A DNA stretch of 64,000 bases from Pelagibius sp040217155 (GTDB lineage Bacteria > Pseudomonadota > Alphaproteobacteria > Kiloniellales > Kiloniellaceae), in the NCBI GenBank assembly GCA_040217155.1, contig JAVJNS010000035.1, positions 62,001 to 126,000 of the forward strand. The letters run 5' to 3'. Shown here piece after piece: positions 36,109 to 44,720 of this stretch. Numbering within the stretch: the first letter of the stretch is position 1; every line of letters begins with the position of its first letter. Made by a program: the position numbers and the translations under genes. Under the pieces are notes generated by a model, which did no database searches, was not told the DNA's origin, and saw only the letters and a program-made list of their open reading frames with translations.

Positions 36109-37498
36109 GGACCGGCTCGCCAACTGTGGAGTCCGAAGTCTCTTTCTGGCGGTAATGGTACATGAGATAGAGCACCAGCAGAATGGCCGGGATGCCGAGC
36201 GCCGAAGCGTAGAAAAAGAAGTTCACGTAACCTGCCGCCTCGACGACGTAACCCGAACCGCCGGCGACAATCTTGCCCGGCAGGGTGAAGAGCGAGGAGA
36301 ACAGGGCGTACTGCGTCGCTGTGTAGGCCGTGTTGGTAAGGCTCGAGAGGTAAGCGATGAAGACCGAACCGGCCAAGCCGCCGGAGATGTTGTCGGCGCT
36401 GATCGCGACCGCCAGCATGCGCACATCCGGGCCGATGGCCGCCAGCAGGGCGAAAAGCAAGTTAGTGCCGGCCACTAGGACTGCCCCGATCAGCAAGGAC
36501 TTCAGGAGTCCAATGCGCACCACGAGAATGCCGCCAAGCAGCGCGCCGAGCAACGTGGCGATGACGCCGTAGAGCTTGGCGATGTTGGCGATCTCGATCT
36601 TGGTGAAACCAATCTCGTTATAGAAAGGATTGGCCATGACACCGAGTGTGATGTCGGAAAGCCGGTAGAGCCCGACGAAGGCCAAGATCACCAAGGCAAA
36701 CTTGCCGTTTCGCGCGAAAAAATCGATAAGGGGGCTGATGACCGCTCCCGAAACCCAAGCAAGGAGGCGATGCAGGCGGCCTTCGTGTCCGCTCTCGCCC
36801 TCGATGCGCCGCAGCACCTCCGCCTCGCGCAATAAGGTAGCCTGATCGCGCACCACCTCTGGTTCGCGAACAATGAGCACCGTGACCATGCCGACGCCAA
36901 CCAGGGCTGCCATGGACATGTAGGCGGCCGACCAGGAGGTGAAGGCGGCAATATAGAGCGCGCCCGCGCCAGCGGCGATAAGACCGAAGCGATAACCCAC
37001 CTGGTACGTACCCGACATGGCGCCCTGCAGGGATTGCTCTACCGCCTCGATGCGATAGGCGTCGATGGCGATGTCCTGGGTTGCCGAGGCGAAGGCGACG
37101 AGGAGGGCAAAGTAAACGATGACTTCCAGGTTCTGCACCGGGTCGGTATTGGCGATCCCGAGGAGTCCCACAGCGATGGCGATCTGCGCCAACAGCATCC
37201 AGCCGCGCCGCTTACCGAGCAGCGTGGTGAAAGGCGGCACCGCCAGACGGTCGACCACCGGCGCCCAGAACACCTTGATGGAAAATGTAATACCGACCCA
37301 GGAGAACAGGCCGATGGTCGAGACGCTGACGCCAACCTCGCTCAGCCAGAGCGAGAGAGTGGAGAACAGCAGCAGGAAGGGCAGGCCGGCCGAGAAGCCG
37401 AGAAACAGCATCCCGATGACACGGGGGTGCAGGTAGACCTCGAAAGCCTCCGCCCACGAGCGGCGCTTTGCTCCGGCGCCTGTGTTCTCAGACGGCAT
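36092..37498 (-). CDS. ampG: AmpG-like muropeptide permease (MFS)
   Basis: 468-residue inner-membrane transporter with 12 or more hydrophobic segments that brings GlcNAc-anhydro-muropeptides into the cytoplasm for cell-wall recycling. The AmpG-type start MLFLGFSAGLPFLLLFSTLS, WAPVVDRL, GKRRGWMLLAQ and ASATQDIAIDAYRIE motifs are present. It may also influence beta-lactamase induction, though no ampR or ampC is in the window. Its start overlaps the typA stop by 11 bases. Confidence 0.92.
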   Translation of the reverse strand: MPSENTGAGAKRRSWAEAFEVYLHPRVIGMLFLGFSAGLPFLLLFSTLSLWLSEVGVSVSTIGLFSWVGITFSIKVFWAPVVDRLAVPPFTTLLGKRRGWMLLAQIAIAVGLLGIANTDPVQNLEVIVYFALLVAFASATQDIAIDAYRIEAVEQSLQGAMSGTYQVGYRFGLIAAGAGALYIAAFTSWSAAYMSMAALVGVGMVTVLIVREPEVVRDQATLLREAEVLRRIEGESGHEGRLHRLLAWVSGAVISPLIDFFARNGKFALVILAFVGLYRLSDITLGVMANPFYNEIGFTKIEIANIAKLYGVIATLLGALLGGILVVRIGLLKSLLIGAVLVAGTNLLFALLAAIGPDVRMLAVAISADNISGGLAGSVFIAYLSSLTNTAYTATQYALFSSLFTLPGKIVAGGSGYVVEAAGYVNFFFYASALGIPAILLVLYLMYHYRQKETSDSTVGEPVHERST

Positions 37499-39323
37499 CC
37501 TTCAGCCTGCTCTCCTTCTTGCGCGCGTGCGGGTCGAGCAAGCGCTTGCGCAGCCGGATCGACTTGGGCGTCACCTCCACCAGCTCGTCGTCGGCAATAT
37601 AGGCCAAGGCCTGTTCCAGGGACATGACCCGCGGCGGCGTCAGGCGTACCGCCTCGTCCTTGCCGGAGGCGCGCATGTTGGTCAGCTGCTTGGCCTTCAT
37701 CGGATTGACCTCGAGGTCGTTGCCGCGGCTGTGCTCGCCGATCACCATGCCTTCGTAGACCGGCTTGCCCGGATCGATGAAGATCTCGCCGCGTTCCTCC
37801 AGGTTCCACAGGGCATAGGGCACCGCCTTGCCGGTGCCGTTGGAGATCAGCACGCCGTTGCGCCGGCCCTGGATCGTGCCCTTGTAGGGCGCATAGCTGT
37901 GAAACACCCGGTTCATGATGCCGGTACCGCGGGTATCGGTAAGGAATTCGCCGTGATAGCCGATGAGGCCGCGCGCCGGCGCCAGGAAAGTGACCCGCGT
38001 CTTGCCGCCGCCGGAGGGGCGCATGTCGGTCATCTCCGCCTTGCGCAGGCCCATCTTCTCCACCACCACGCCGGAGTAGTCGTCGTCGACGTCGACCTGG
38101 ACTTCCTCGATCGGCTCCATGCGCTGCCCGGAGGGATCGTTGCGGAACAGCACGCGCGGCCGCGAGATCGACAGCTCGAAACCCTCGCGCCGCATGGTTT
38201 CGATCAAGACCCCGAGCTGCAACTCGCCGCGCCCGGCGACCTCGAAGGCGTCTTTGTCCGCGGTCTCGGTGATGCGGATCGCGACGTTGCCCTCGGCTTC
38301 GCGCAGCAAGCGGTCGCGGATCATCCGCGAGGTGACCTTGTCGCCCTCCTGACCTGCCAGCGGCGAGTCGTTCACCGAGAAGGTCATGGCCAGGGTCGGC
38401 GGATCGATGGGTTGCGATTCTAGCGCCGCCGGAAACTCCGTGGCGCAGATGGTGTCGGCCACCGTGGCCTCGTTCAGACCGGCGATGGCGATAATGTCGC
38501 CGGCCGCGGCCTCCTCGACCGGCTCGCGCTTCAGGCCCTGGAAGGACAGCATCTTGGTGAGCCGGCCACCGGCGATGAGCTTGCCGTCGCGGCGCAGGAC
38601 CTTCACCGGCATGTTCAGTTTCGCGGTGCCGCTGTGGATGCGCCCGGTGAGGATACGGCCGAGGAAGTTGTCGGCCTCCAGGGTCGTCGCCAGCATGGCG
38701 AAGGGCGCATCGGGGTCGGCGACCGGCGGCTGCACGTGCTTGACGATGAGGTCGAAGAGCTGGTGCAGATCCTTGCGCTCCTCATCCAGATCGGCGACCG
38801 CCCAGCCCTGCTTGGCCGAGGCGAAGAGAGTCGGGAAATCGAGCTGCTCGTCGGAAGCCTCAAGCGCCACGAAAAGGTCGAAGACCTGGTCGTGCACCCA
38901 GTGGGCGCGGGCATCCGGTTTATCGGCCTTGTTGACCACCACGATCGGCTTCAGACCGCGGGCCAGCGCCTTGGCGGTGACGAACTTGGTCTGCGGCATC
39001 GGCCCCTCGGCGGCGTCGACCAGCAGCAAGACGCCATCGACCATGGAGAGGATGCGCTCCACCTCACCGCCGAAGTCGGCGTGGCCCGGCGTGTCGACGA
39101 TGTTGATCTTGATGTCGCCCCAGGTCACCGCCGTGCACTTGGCAAGAATGGTGATGCCGCGCTCGCGCTCCAGGTCGTTGGAGTCCATTGCGCGCTCCGT
39201 CACCTGCTGATTGCTGCGGTAGGTGCCGGACTGCTTCAGCAGTTCGTCGACCAGCGTCGTCTTGCCGTGGTCGACGTGGGCGATGATCGCGATATTGCGG
39301 ATGTTCTTTGCCTGAACCGTCAT
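37488..39323 (-). CDS. typA: Ribosome-associated GTPase TypA/BipA
   Basis: 611-residue translational GTPase related to EF-G, involved in ribosome assembly and stress adaptation. G1 is AHVDHGKTTLVDELL (about 15-29), G2 lies in RGITI, G3 is DTPGHADFGGEVERI and G4 is VVNKADKPDAR. Beta-barrel and EF-G-like domains follow, then the BipA-specific C-terminal domain (KGTIQGRRNGVLISNGTGKA). Full length and no break seen. ampG follows with an 11-base overlap. Confidence 0.97.
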   Translation of the reverse strand: MTVQAKNIRNIAIIAHVDHGKTTLVDELLKQSGTYRSNQQVTERAMDSNDLERERGITILAKCTAVTWGDIKINIVDTPGHADFGGEVERILSMVDGVLLLVDAAEGPMPQTKFVTAKALARGLKPIVVVNKADKPDARAHWVHDQVFDLFVALEASDEQLDFPTLFASAKQGWAVADLDEERKDLHQLFDLIVKHVQPPVADPDAPFAMLATTLEADNFLGRILTGRIHSGTAKLNMPVKVLRRDGKLIAGGRLTKMLSFQGLKREPVEEAAAGDIIAIAGLNEATVADTICATEFPAALESQPIDPPTLAMTFSVNDSPLAGQEGDKVTSRMIRDRLLREAEGNVAIRITETADKDAFEVAGRGELQLGVLIETMRREGFELSISRPRVLFRNDPSGQRMEPIEEVQVDVDDDYSGVVVEKMGLRKAEMTDMRPSGGGKTRVTFLAPARGLIGYHGEFLTDTRGTGIMNRVFHSYAPYKGTIQGRRNGVLISNGTGKAVPYALWNLEERGEIFIDPGKPVYEGMVIGEHSRGNDLEVNPMKAKQLTNMRASGKDEAVRLTPPRVMSLEQALAYIADDELVEVTPKSIRLRKRLLDPHARKKESRLKDAV

Positions 39324-39354
39324 GACGTTGTCTTAGCTTTCGTGAATTGGGGCG

Positions 39355-40368
39355 TCAGGCCCGTTTTGCCTGCGCCAGCCCGAGCTGCGCGGCGGCCAGT
39401 TGTGCGAGTTTCTGTTCCGGACGGGCACCAAAGTGCGAGATCACCTCAGCCGCGGCGATGGCGCCGAGGCGCCCGCTGTCGTATAGGCTATGACCATTGG
39501 TGATGCCGTAAAGAAAACCGGCGGCGAAGAGATCGCCGGCCCCGGTGGTGTCGATGACGTCGGCGACCGGCACCGCATCGACCACATGGACCTCCTCGCC
39601 GCTGACGATGACCGCGCCCTTTTCGCTGCGGGTCAGCGCCGCCACATCGCAGTGCGCGCGCACCGCCTGCAGGGCGGCATCGAAGTCGGGCGCGTCGTAG
39701 AGGCCACAGATCTCATCCTCGTTGGCAAAGACGATGTCCACGTGCTTTTCCACGAAGTCCTTTAGCTCGTCTTTGTAGCGGTCGACTAGGAAGGGATCGG
39801 AAAGGGTGAGTGAGATCCGGCGCCCGGCGGCATGAGCCACCCGCGCGGCCTTGAGAAAAGCTGCCTTGGCCGAGGGCGAGTCCCAGAGATAGCCCTCCAT
39901 ATAGGTCACGGCCGCGGCCTCGACCTGGGCCACGTTCACATCCTTGGGGCCGAAGTCGACGGCAGCGCCCAGAAAGGTGTTCATGGAGCGGTGCGCATCG
40001 GGCGTCACCAGGATCATAGAGCGCCCGGTGGCCGGCCCGCTGGCGGCGTGCGGTGTGTCGAAAGCGACGCCGGCGGCGCGGATATCGTGGGTGAAGATGG
40101 CACCCAGCTGATCGTCGCGCACCTTGCCGAGGAAGGCGGCCTTGCCGCCCAGCGAAGCGATGCCGGCCGCGGTATTGCCGGCCGAACCGCCGGACACCTC
40201 CACCGCCGGGCCCATGGCGCCGTAGATTTCCACGGCGCGCGCCTCGTCGATCAGGGTCATGCTGCCCTTGGGGATGCGGTGCGCTTCCAGGAAAGCGTCA
40301 TCGGACTTGGTCAGTACATCTACCAGGGCATTGCCGATGCCAACGACATCGAGGGTCTGTGCAGTCAT
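39355..40368 (-). CDS. Adenosine kinase-like PfkB family sugar kinase
   Basis: 337-residue ribokinase-fold enzyme. The N-terminal glycine motif is in VSGGSAGNTAAGIASLGGKA, and the C-terminal PfkB signature DTTGAGDLFAAGFLYG has the anion hole and catalytic Asp. The sequence style (VVGIGNALVDVL and VTPDAHRSMNTFLGA) is that of alphaproteobacterial adenosine kinases, which salvage adenosine to AMP. Another nucleoside or sugar substrate cannot be excluded. It precedes typA by 31 bases. Confidence 0.88.
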   Translation of the reverse strand: MTAQTLDVVGIGNALVDVLTKSDDAFLEAHRIPKGSMTLIDEARAVEIYGAMGPAVEVSGGSAGNTAAGIASLGGKAAFLGKVRDDQLGAIFTHDIRAAGVAFDTPHAASGPATGRSMILVTPDAHRSMNTFLGAAVDFGPKDVNVAQVEAAAVTYMEGYLWDSPSAKAAFLKAARVAHAAGRRISLTLSDPFLVDRYKDELKDFVEKHVDIVFANEDEICGLYDAPDFDAALQAVRAHCDVAALTRSEKGAVIVSGEEVHVVDAVPVADVIDTTGAGDLFAAGFLYGITNGHSLYDSGRLGAIAAAEVISHFGARPEQKLAQLAAAQLGLAQAKRA

Positions 40369-40591
40369 GGAAAGCCATCAGTCTTTAAGAGTTATCGAGA
40401 GTCGGAAAGCTGTCGCGTGGGGACGGGGGCACTCTCCTCAGGCCCGCTCCGTACACCGCGGCGCCGGTTCGCATTAGGACAAGACCTGCGACCAACCCAG
40501 GCGACGCGGCCCCTTTTAGCTGTCAAAGCCGCTCACGGCAAGCCCGACGCACCTTGTGGGCTCCCTGGCGACACGCTAAATAGCCTGCATT

Positions 40592-41314
40592 ATGTTAAAA
40601 TCTCTATCACGCGCTTTCAGTCAGGCCTTCGATCCGGCTTTTCGCCGCGTTTTCAACCGTTCGCTGCTGTTTTCCGCCGTCACCTTCATGGCGGTCTGGC
40701 TGGCCTCCTGGTTTGCCCTCGACTGGGCCGGAGAATGGCTGGTGGCCTGGCTGCGGGACTGGGCCGGCGAGGGCTTCTGGGTCGGCCTTTTCGAGTGGTT
40801 TGTCGATGTTGCCGCCATCGGCGCCATCGCCATTGCTTCCTTCTTCCTCTTCCCGGCCGTCATGGTGACCATCATGGCGCTGCTGCTGAACGACATCGCC
40901 GAGGCGGTGGAGCGCCGCTATTATCCTGAGCTGGCGCCCGGTCGGGACCAGCCGCTCGGCGAGGCTGTCCTCGGGAACCTTGTCTTCATCGCGGTAACGT
41001 TAATTCTTAATTTACTCGTGCTGCCGCTTTACTTGGTGCTGATTTGGATCCCGCCGCTCAACTTCGTGCTGTTTTACGTCTTGAACGGCTACCTGCTGGG
41101 GCGGGAGTACTTTGAGATGGTGGCCGTGCGGCGTCTGGATCTGGCGGCGACCAAGCGGCTGCGACGCGACTTCCGAGGCCGCGTGATCATGGCAGGAGCG
41201 GTCATCACCTTCCTTTTGACCATTCCGCTGGTGAACCTGATCACGCCGATCATCGCGACGGCCTTCATGCTGCATGTCTTCGAGGACCTGCGGCGGCGGT
41301 CGGCAGCCGTCTGA
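40592..41314 (+). CDS. EI24/CysZ-type membrane protein
   Basis: 240-residue integral membrane protein with about four to six hydrophobic segments (ASFFLFPAVMVTIMALLLND and YLVLIWIPPLNFVLFYVLNG among them). It fits the EI24 domain family, which includes the sulfate permease CysZ. The motif NGYLLGREYFEMVAVRRLD, with G-R-E-Y-F, is common in alphaproteobacterial members of unknown function. No cysteine-synthesis genes lie nearby, so sulfate transport should not be assumed. The ribosome site is weak. Confidence 0.82.
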   Translation: MLKSLSRAFSQAFDPAFRRVFNRSLLFSAVTFMAVWLASWFALDWAGEWLVAWLRDWAGEGFWVGLFEWFVDVAAIGAIAIASFFLFPAVMVTIMALLLNDIAEAVERRYYPELAPGRDQPLGEAVLGNLVFIAVTLILNLLVLPLYLVLIWIPPLNFVLFYVLNGYLLGREYFEMVAVRRLDLAATKRLRRDFRGRVIMAGAVITFLLTIPLVNLITPIIATAFMLHVFEDLRRRSAAV

Positions 41315-41422
41315 TCGAGTTGCCAACCATATCGTAAGGGTTTCGCCTTAAACTGGGTCATCGCAGTTAAGATCATGCGCCCGGCCGCCTCTGTGCCGTG
41401 GGGAAACGGAAAGGACCAGTTG

Positions 41423-42055
41423 ATGTTCGGCAAGCGCAAGGGACCCGGCAAACCCAGCGAACCCATAGCGCCGCAGGTCGCGGAAGCGGCGGCACAGCCG
41501 GTCGGGCTGCCGGGCGGAGACGATCTGCCGCGCCACGGGGGATCCGCGTCCCGGCCACCGATGAGCGCCGCCGGCGCCGCTGTCGGTGCCGGAAACGCCA
41601 AGGGTCAGGCGCGCCGCTCCGAGGGCCGCACCGCAGCCTCTGTCGAGGGCCGCAAACTGGTGGTCGGCCGCGAAATCTGCCTCTCCGGCGAAATCAAGAC
41701 CTGCGAAAAGCTGGTGGTCGAGGGCAAGGTAGAAGCCGACCTCAACGACAGCCAGAGCCTGGAGATCAGCGAGCCCGGCCTGTTCAGGGGCAATGCCAAG
41801 GTCGAGGACTGCGAAATCAGCGGCACCTTCGAGGGCGAGTTGACGGTCACCGGCACCCTGATGGTCAATCCGACCGGGCGGGTCAGCGGCAAGATCCGCT
41901 ACGCCAACCTGGAAGTGGCGCGCGGCGCCCGCCTGCGCGGCGATATCGACAGCCTCGACGCGGCGGAAGGCAGCGACGACCGGCCGGCGCGGGGCAGCGG
42001 CCCCAAACTGGCCCACGCCAATACTCCGCCTTCCGGCAAGGCCCACACCGGTTGA
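41423..42055 (+). CDS. Bactofilin (polymer-forming cytoskeletal protein)
   Basis: 210 residues. A disordered N-terminus of about 80 residues is followed by the bactofilin beta-helix core (about 85-180): VVGREICLSGEIKTCEKLVV, VEGKVEADLNDSQSLEIS and GRVSGKIRYANLEVARGARL. The glycine-spaced repeats form the filament-building helix. Bactofilins organise peptidoglycan synthesis, stalks or flagella. AAGGA precedes the ATG. A lipoprotein gene follows 14 bases later. Confidence 0.93.
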   Translation: MFGKRKGPGKPSEPIAPQVAEAAAQPVGLPGGDDLPRHGGSASRPPMSAAGAAVGAGNAKGQARRSEGRTAASVEGRKLVVGREICLSGEIKTCEKLVVEGKVEADLNDSQSLEISEPGLFRGNAKVEDCEISGTFEGELTVTGTLMVNPTGRVSGKIRYANLEVARGARLRGDIDSLDAAEGSDDRPARGSGPKLAHANTPPSGKAHTG

Positions 42056-42069
42056 GCAAAGCACCAGAT

Positions 42070-42522
42070 ATGAGCCGTGTCCCGCGTTCCGGCGCCGTCC
42101 TGCTGCTTGCGGCCTTCACGATGAGTGCCTGTCAGACCCTTCAGAGCCAGACGCCCGCCGTCACGCCGGCGCCGGCTGAGGCCGTCACGCCGGCTCCAGT
42201 CGCTGACGCCGAACCCGCCCCGCAAACCGCGGCGCTGCCGCCGCAACAGCCGATCAACGACGACCCCGTACAACTGCTCGGCCTCAACCGCAGCGGCGTC
42301 GCCGCCCTGCTCGGCAGCCCCGACCTGATTCGCCGCGAGGCACCGGCGGAGATCTGGCAGTACGTAAGTAAAGACTGCGTCTTTGACGTGGTGCTCTACG
42401 CCCGCGGCCAGGATTATGCCGTCTCCTACACCGAGGCCCGCGACGTCTCAGCCGCCGTGCAGGCGCCACGGCCCTGCCTCAACCGCCTGCTGCGCAGCCG
42501 CCAGACCGCCCCGGTCAGTTAA
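42070..42522 (+). CDS. Putative lipoprotein
   Basis: 150 residues with a lipoprotein signal AVLLLAAFTMSAC (lipobox Cys at about residue 20). A Pro/Ala/Thr linker (about 28-62) precedes a small C-terminal domain with LLGLNRSGVAALLGSPDLIR and IWQYVSKDCVFDVVLYARG. This resembles the SmpA/BamE-like fold, where the message VxxLLGxP is typical, but I am not certain. It follows the bactofilin gene by 14 bases and is probably co-transcribed. Its stop overlaps the stop of nth, read the other way, by four bases. Confidence 0.8.
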   Translation: MSRVPRSGAVLLLAAFTMSACQTLQSQTPAVTPAPAEAVTPAPVADAEPAPQTAALPPQQPINDDPVQLLGLNRSGVAALLGSPDLIRREAPAEIWQYVSKDCVFDVVLYARGQDYAVSYTEARDVSAAVQAPRPCLNRLLRSRQTAPVS

Positions 42523-43247
42523 GGCCTTTCCGCAGACTTTTTCGCCGGCTGTTTCGCTGGCTTCTTTGCGGGCTTCTTCACGGGCTTCTTCACTGGCTTT
42601 TTCACTGGCACTTCCAGCGTCGTCTTACCCTTGAAAGCGCAGAGATCGGCCACCACGCAGGCAAAACAGTCCGGTTTGCGCGCCTTGCAGACATAGCGAC
42701 CGTGCAGAATCAGCCAATGATGCGCGTGCAGCTTACGCTCGGCCGGCACCACTTTTTCCAGCTCCAGCTCCACCGCCAGCGGTGTCTTGCCGGGGGCAAG
42801 GCCCGTGCGATTGGAGACCCGGAAGATGTGGGTGTCGACGGCGATGGTCGGCGCGCCAAAGGCGATATTCATGACGACGTTGGCGGTCTTGCGGCCCACG
42901 CCCGGCAGCCTCTCCAGGGCGTCGCGGTCCGCCGGCACCTCGCCGCCATGCGCCTCGATGAGCAGCCGCGACAGCGCCATGACGTTCTTGGCCTTGGTAT
43001 TGAAAAGGCCGATGGTCTTGATGTGATCCTTCAGCCGGCCGTCGCCGAGCGCCAGCATCTCCTGCGGTGTCTTGGCTTCCTTGAAGAGGCCGCGCGTCGC
43101 TTTGTTGACGCCGACGTCGGTGGCCTGGGCGGAGAGCACCACGGCGACCAGCAGGGTGTAGGGATTGACGTAATCCAGCTCGCCCGTGGGCTCCGGCAAG
43201 GCGGCGGCGAGACGGTCGAAGAACGTGGCGATGTCGGCTTTTTTCAT
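42519..43247 (-). CDS. nth: Endonuclease III with lysine/proline tail
   Basis: 242-residue DNA glycosylase/AP lyase that removes oxidised pyrimidines. The helix-hairpin-helix has LPGVGRKTANVVMN with the catalytic Lys, followed by VDTHIFRVSNR with the catalytic Asp. The [4Fe-4S] ligands are C-x6-C-x2-C-x5-C in VCKARKPDCFACVVADLC. Beyond the normal end, about 30 residues (213-242) are a repeated K-K-P-V/A tail, which is unusual and could aid DNA binding. It converges with the lipoprotein gene. Confidence 0.95.
   Translation of the reverse strand: MKKADIATFFDRLAAALPEPTGELDYVNPYTLLVAVVLSAQATDVGVNKATRGLFKEAKTPQEMLALGDGRLKDHIKTIGLFNTKAKNVMALSRLLIEAHGGEVPADRDALERLPGVGRKTANVVMNIAFGAPTIAVDTHIFRVSNRTGLAPGKTPLAVELELEKVVPAERKLHAHHWLILHGRYVCKARKPDCFACVVADLCAFKGKTTLEVPVKKPVKKPVKKPAKKPAKQPAKKSAERP
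42541..42609 (-). repeat. Short tandem repeats coding the nth tail
   Basis: Imperfect 12-base units (GGCTTCTTCACG-like on the plus strand) are repeated about five times and encode the K-K-P-V and K-K-P-A units of the endonuclease III tail. Number variation by slippage would keep the frame, as each unit is four codons. Confidence 0.7.
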
Positions 43248-43345
43248 GGTTCTGCGAGTGTAGCGGGATAGCCGCGAAACGGAAGCCGATAGCTCGAAAA
43301 TTGTGGCCCTTGGTTTGGCGCCGGCGCCGGGTTTATAGTCTTCTC

Positions 43346-43846
43346 ATGGACGACAACCACGCAACGTCCGGCAATTTACCGCTCTTCGATGTCGAGCTGA
43401 GGCCGCATCGCAGCCTGTCGCCGCGTGGCTTTTTGTTGCTGATGCTGGCGGTGTGCGGTCTGAGCTTTACAGCGGGCCTGGCCTTCTACCTGGCCGGTGC
43501 CTGGCCGGTGATCGGCTTTCTCGGCGCCGACGTGCTGCTGATCTACCTCGCCTTCAAAATCAACTACCGCAGTGGCCGCCTGGTCGAGCGGCTGCGCCTC
43601 ACGCCTGAGGTCCTGATCGTGCGCCGCGTCTGGCCCGGCGGTACCAGTCGTTCCTGGGAGTTCCAGCCCTACTGGCTCCAGGTCGAGTTGCCCAACCCGC
43701 CGCGCCATGACAGCCAACTGGTGCTGCGCTCCCACGGGCGCAGCCTCGCCATCGGCAGCTTCCTGACCTGGGAGGAGCGCGCCGAAGTGGCCGAAGCTCT
43801 GCGTCGGGCGTTGGCCCGCGCCCGCCAGGTGCCGCTAAAGCCCTAG
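43346..43846 (+). CDS. DUF2244 family membrane protein
   Basis: 166 residues with two adjacent membrane segments (about 27-46 and 50-70: GFLLLMLAVCGLSFTAGLAF and PVIGFLGADVLLIYLAF) and a cytoplasmic beta-rich domain (RLRLTPEVLIVRRVWPGG, WEFQPYWLQVEL). The sequence matches the alphaproteobacterial DUF2244 proteins, often found near nth or cytochrome oxidase genes. The function is unknown. The ATG at 43346 is chosen because the product then starts with the family N-terminus. Its 3' end overlaps the dapB end by 12 bases. Confidence 0.85.
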   Translation: MDDNHATSGNLPLFDVELRPHRSLSPRGFLLLMLAVCGLSFTAGLAFYLAGAWPVIGFLGADVLLIYLAFKINYRSGRLVERLRLTPEVLIVRRVWPGGTSRSWEFQPYWLQVELPNPPRHDSQLVLRSHGRSLAIGSFLTWEERAEVAEALRRALARARQVPLKP

Positions 43847-44644
43847 CACGTCGCGCATGGAATATAGCCCGGCGGACTTGCCGCGGCCCCACAGCGCCGC
43901 CTTGATCGCCCCCTTGGCGAAGACCTCGCGGCTCGAGGCTTGGTGAGTCAGCACCAAGCGCTCGCCCTCGGTCGCGAAGATGACGCTGTGGTCGCCGGCC
44001 ACGTCGCCGCCGCGCAGGGTGGCGAAGCCGATCTCGCCGCGCGGCCGGGCGCCGACCTGGCCCTCGCGCGCCATGCGGGAGACTTCCTTCAGCGCCACAT
44101 CGCGACCCCGCGCGGCCGCCCTGCCCAGCATCAGCGCGGTGCCGGAAGGCGCGTCCACCTTGTGGCGGTGGTGCATCTCGACGATCTCGATGTCGTAGTC
44201 GGGATCCAGCGCCCGTGACACCTGCTCGGTGATCATCTCCAGCAGGTTCACCCCCAGGCTCATGTTGGCGGCCTGCACCACCACGGTCTGGATCGCCGCC
44301 TGCTCGATCACCGCCTGGTCGTCGGGGCCGAGGCCGGTGGTGCCGACCACGTAGACCAACTCGCCCTGGGCCGCCAGTTCCGCATGGCGCCGGCTCGCCG
44401 CCGGAGTGGTGAAGTCGATCACCGCGTCGGCCTTGGCAAAGAGCTCGACCGGATCGTCGCCCACAGAGATGCCGAGCTCGCCGGCGCCGATCAACTGGCC
44501 GATGTCACTACCGGTGGCCGGACTGCCGGGCTGGTCGCAGCCGCCGGCGATGACGCAGCCCTCGGTGGCATGGATAGTCGCCAGATTCATGCGGCCCATG
44601 CGGCCGGCGCAGCCGACCACGGCCACGCGATAAGGGGGGGGCAT
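43835..44644 (-). CDS. dapB: 4-hydroxy-tetrahydrodipicolinate reductase
   Basis: 269-residue NAD(P)H-dependent enzyme of lysine and meso-diaminopimelate synthesis. The nucleotide-binding motif VAVVGCAGRMGRMNLATI is at the N-terminus. The catalytic region EMHHRHKVDAPSGTALMLGR holds the His-His-Lys triad, and the end FAKGAIKAALWGRGKSAGLY is the family's. The ATG at 44644 has GGAGAG upstream; a TTG at 44656 is less likely. A run of eight C follows the ATG directly. Confidence 0.96.
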   Translation of the reverse strand: MPPPYRVAVVGCAGRMGRMNLATIHATEGCVIAGGCDQPGSPATGSDIGQLIGAGELGISVGDDPVELFAKADAVIDFTTPAASRRHAELAAQGELVYVVGTTGLGPDDQAVIEQAAIQTVVVQAANMSLGVNLLEMITEQVSRALDPDYDIEIVEMHHRHKVDAPSGTALMLGRAAARGRDVALKEVSRMAREGQVGARPRGEIGFATLRGGDVAGDHSVIFATEGERLVLTHQASSREVFAKGAIKAALWGRGKSAGLYSMRDVLGL

Positions 44645-44720
44645 CCAGCTCTCCAAAGCGCTGCGTTCCGTCTATCGCGCCGGTTTAGCACGGCGCGCGC
44701 GCCGGACAAAGGGGCAGGAC

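Noticed and set aside
41398..42069. Upstream part of a frame running into the lipoprotein gene at 42070
   Set aside because: It overlaps the bactofilin gene in another frame and reads as Arg/Pro-rich shadow; only the part from the ATG at 42070 has a lipoprotein signal.
42541..42609. Short direct repeats that could be taken for a CRISPR array
   Set aside because: Units are 12 bases without spacers and encode the Lys/Pro tail of endonuclease III in frame.
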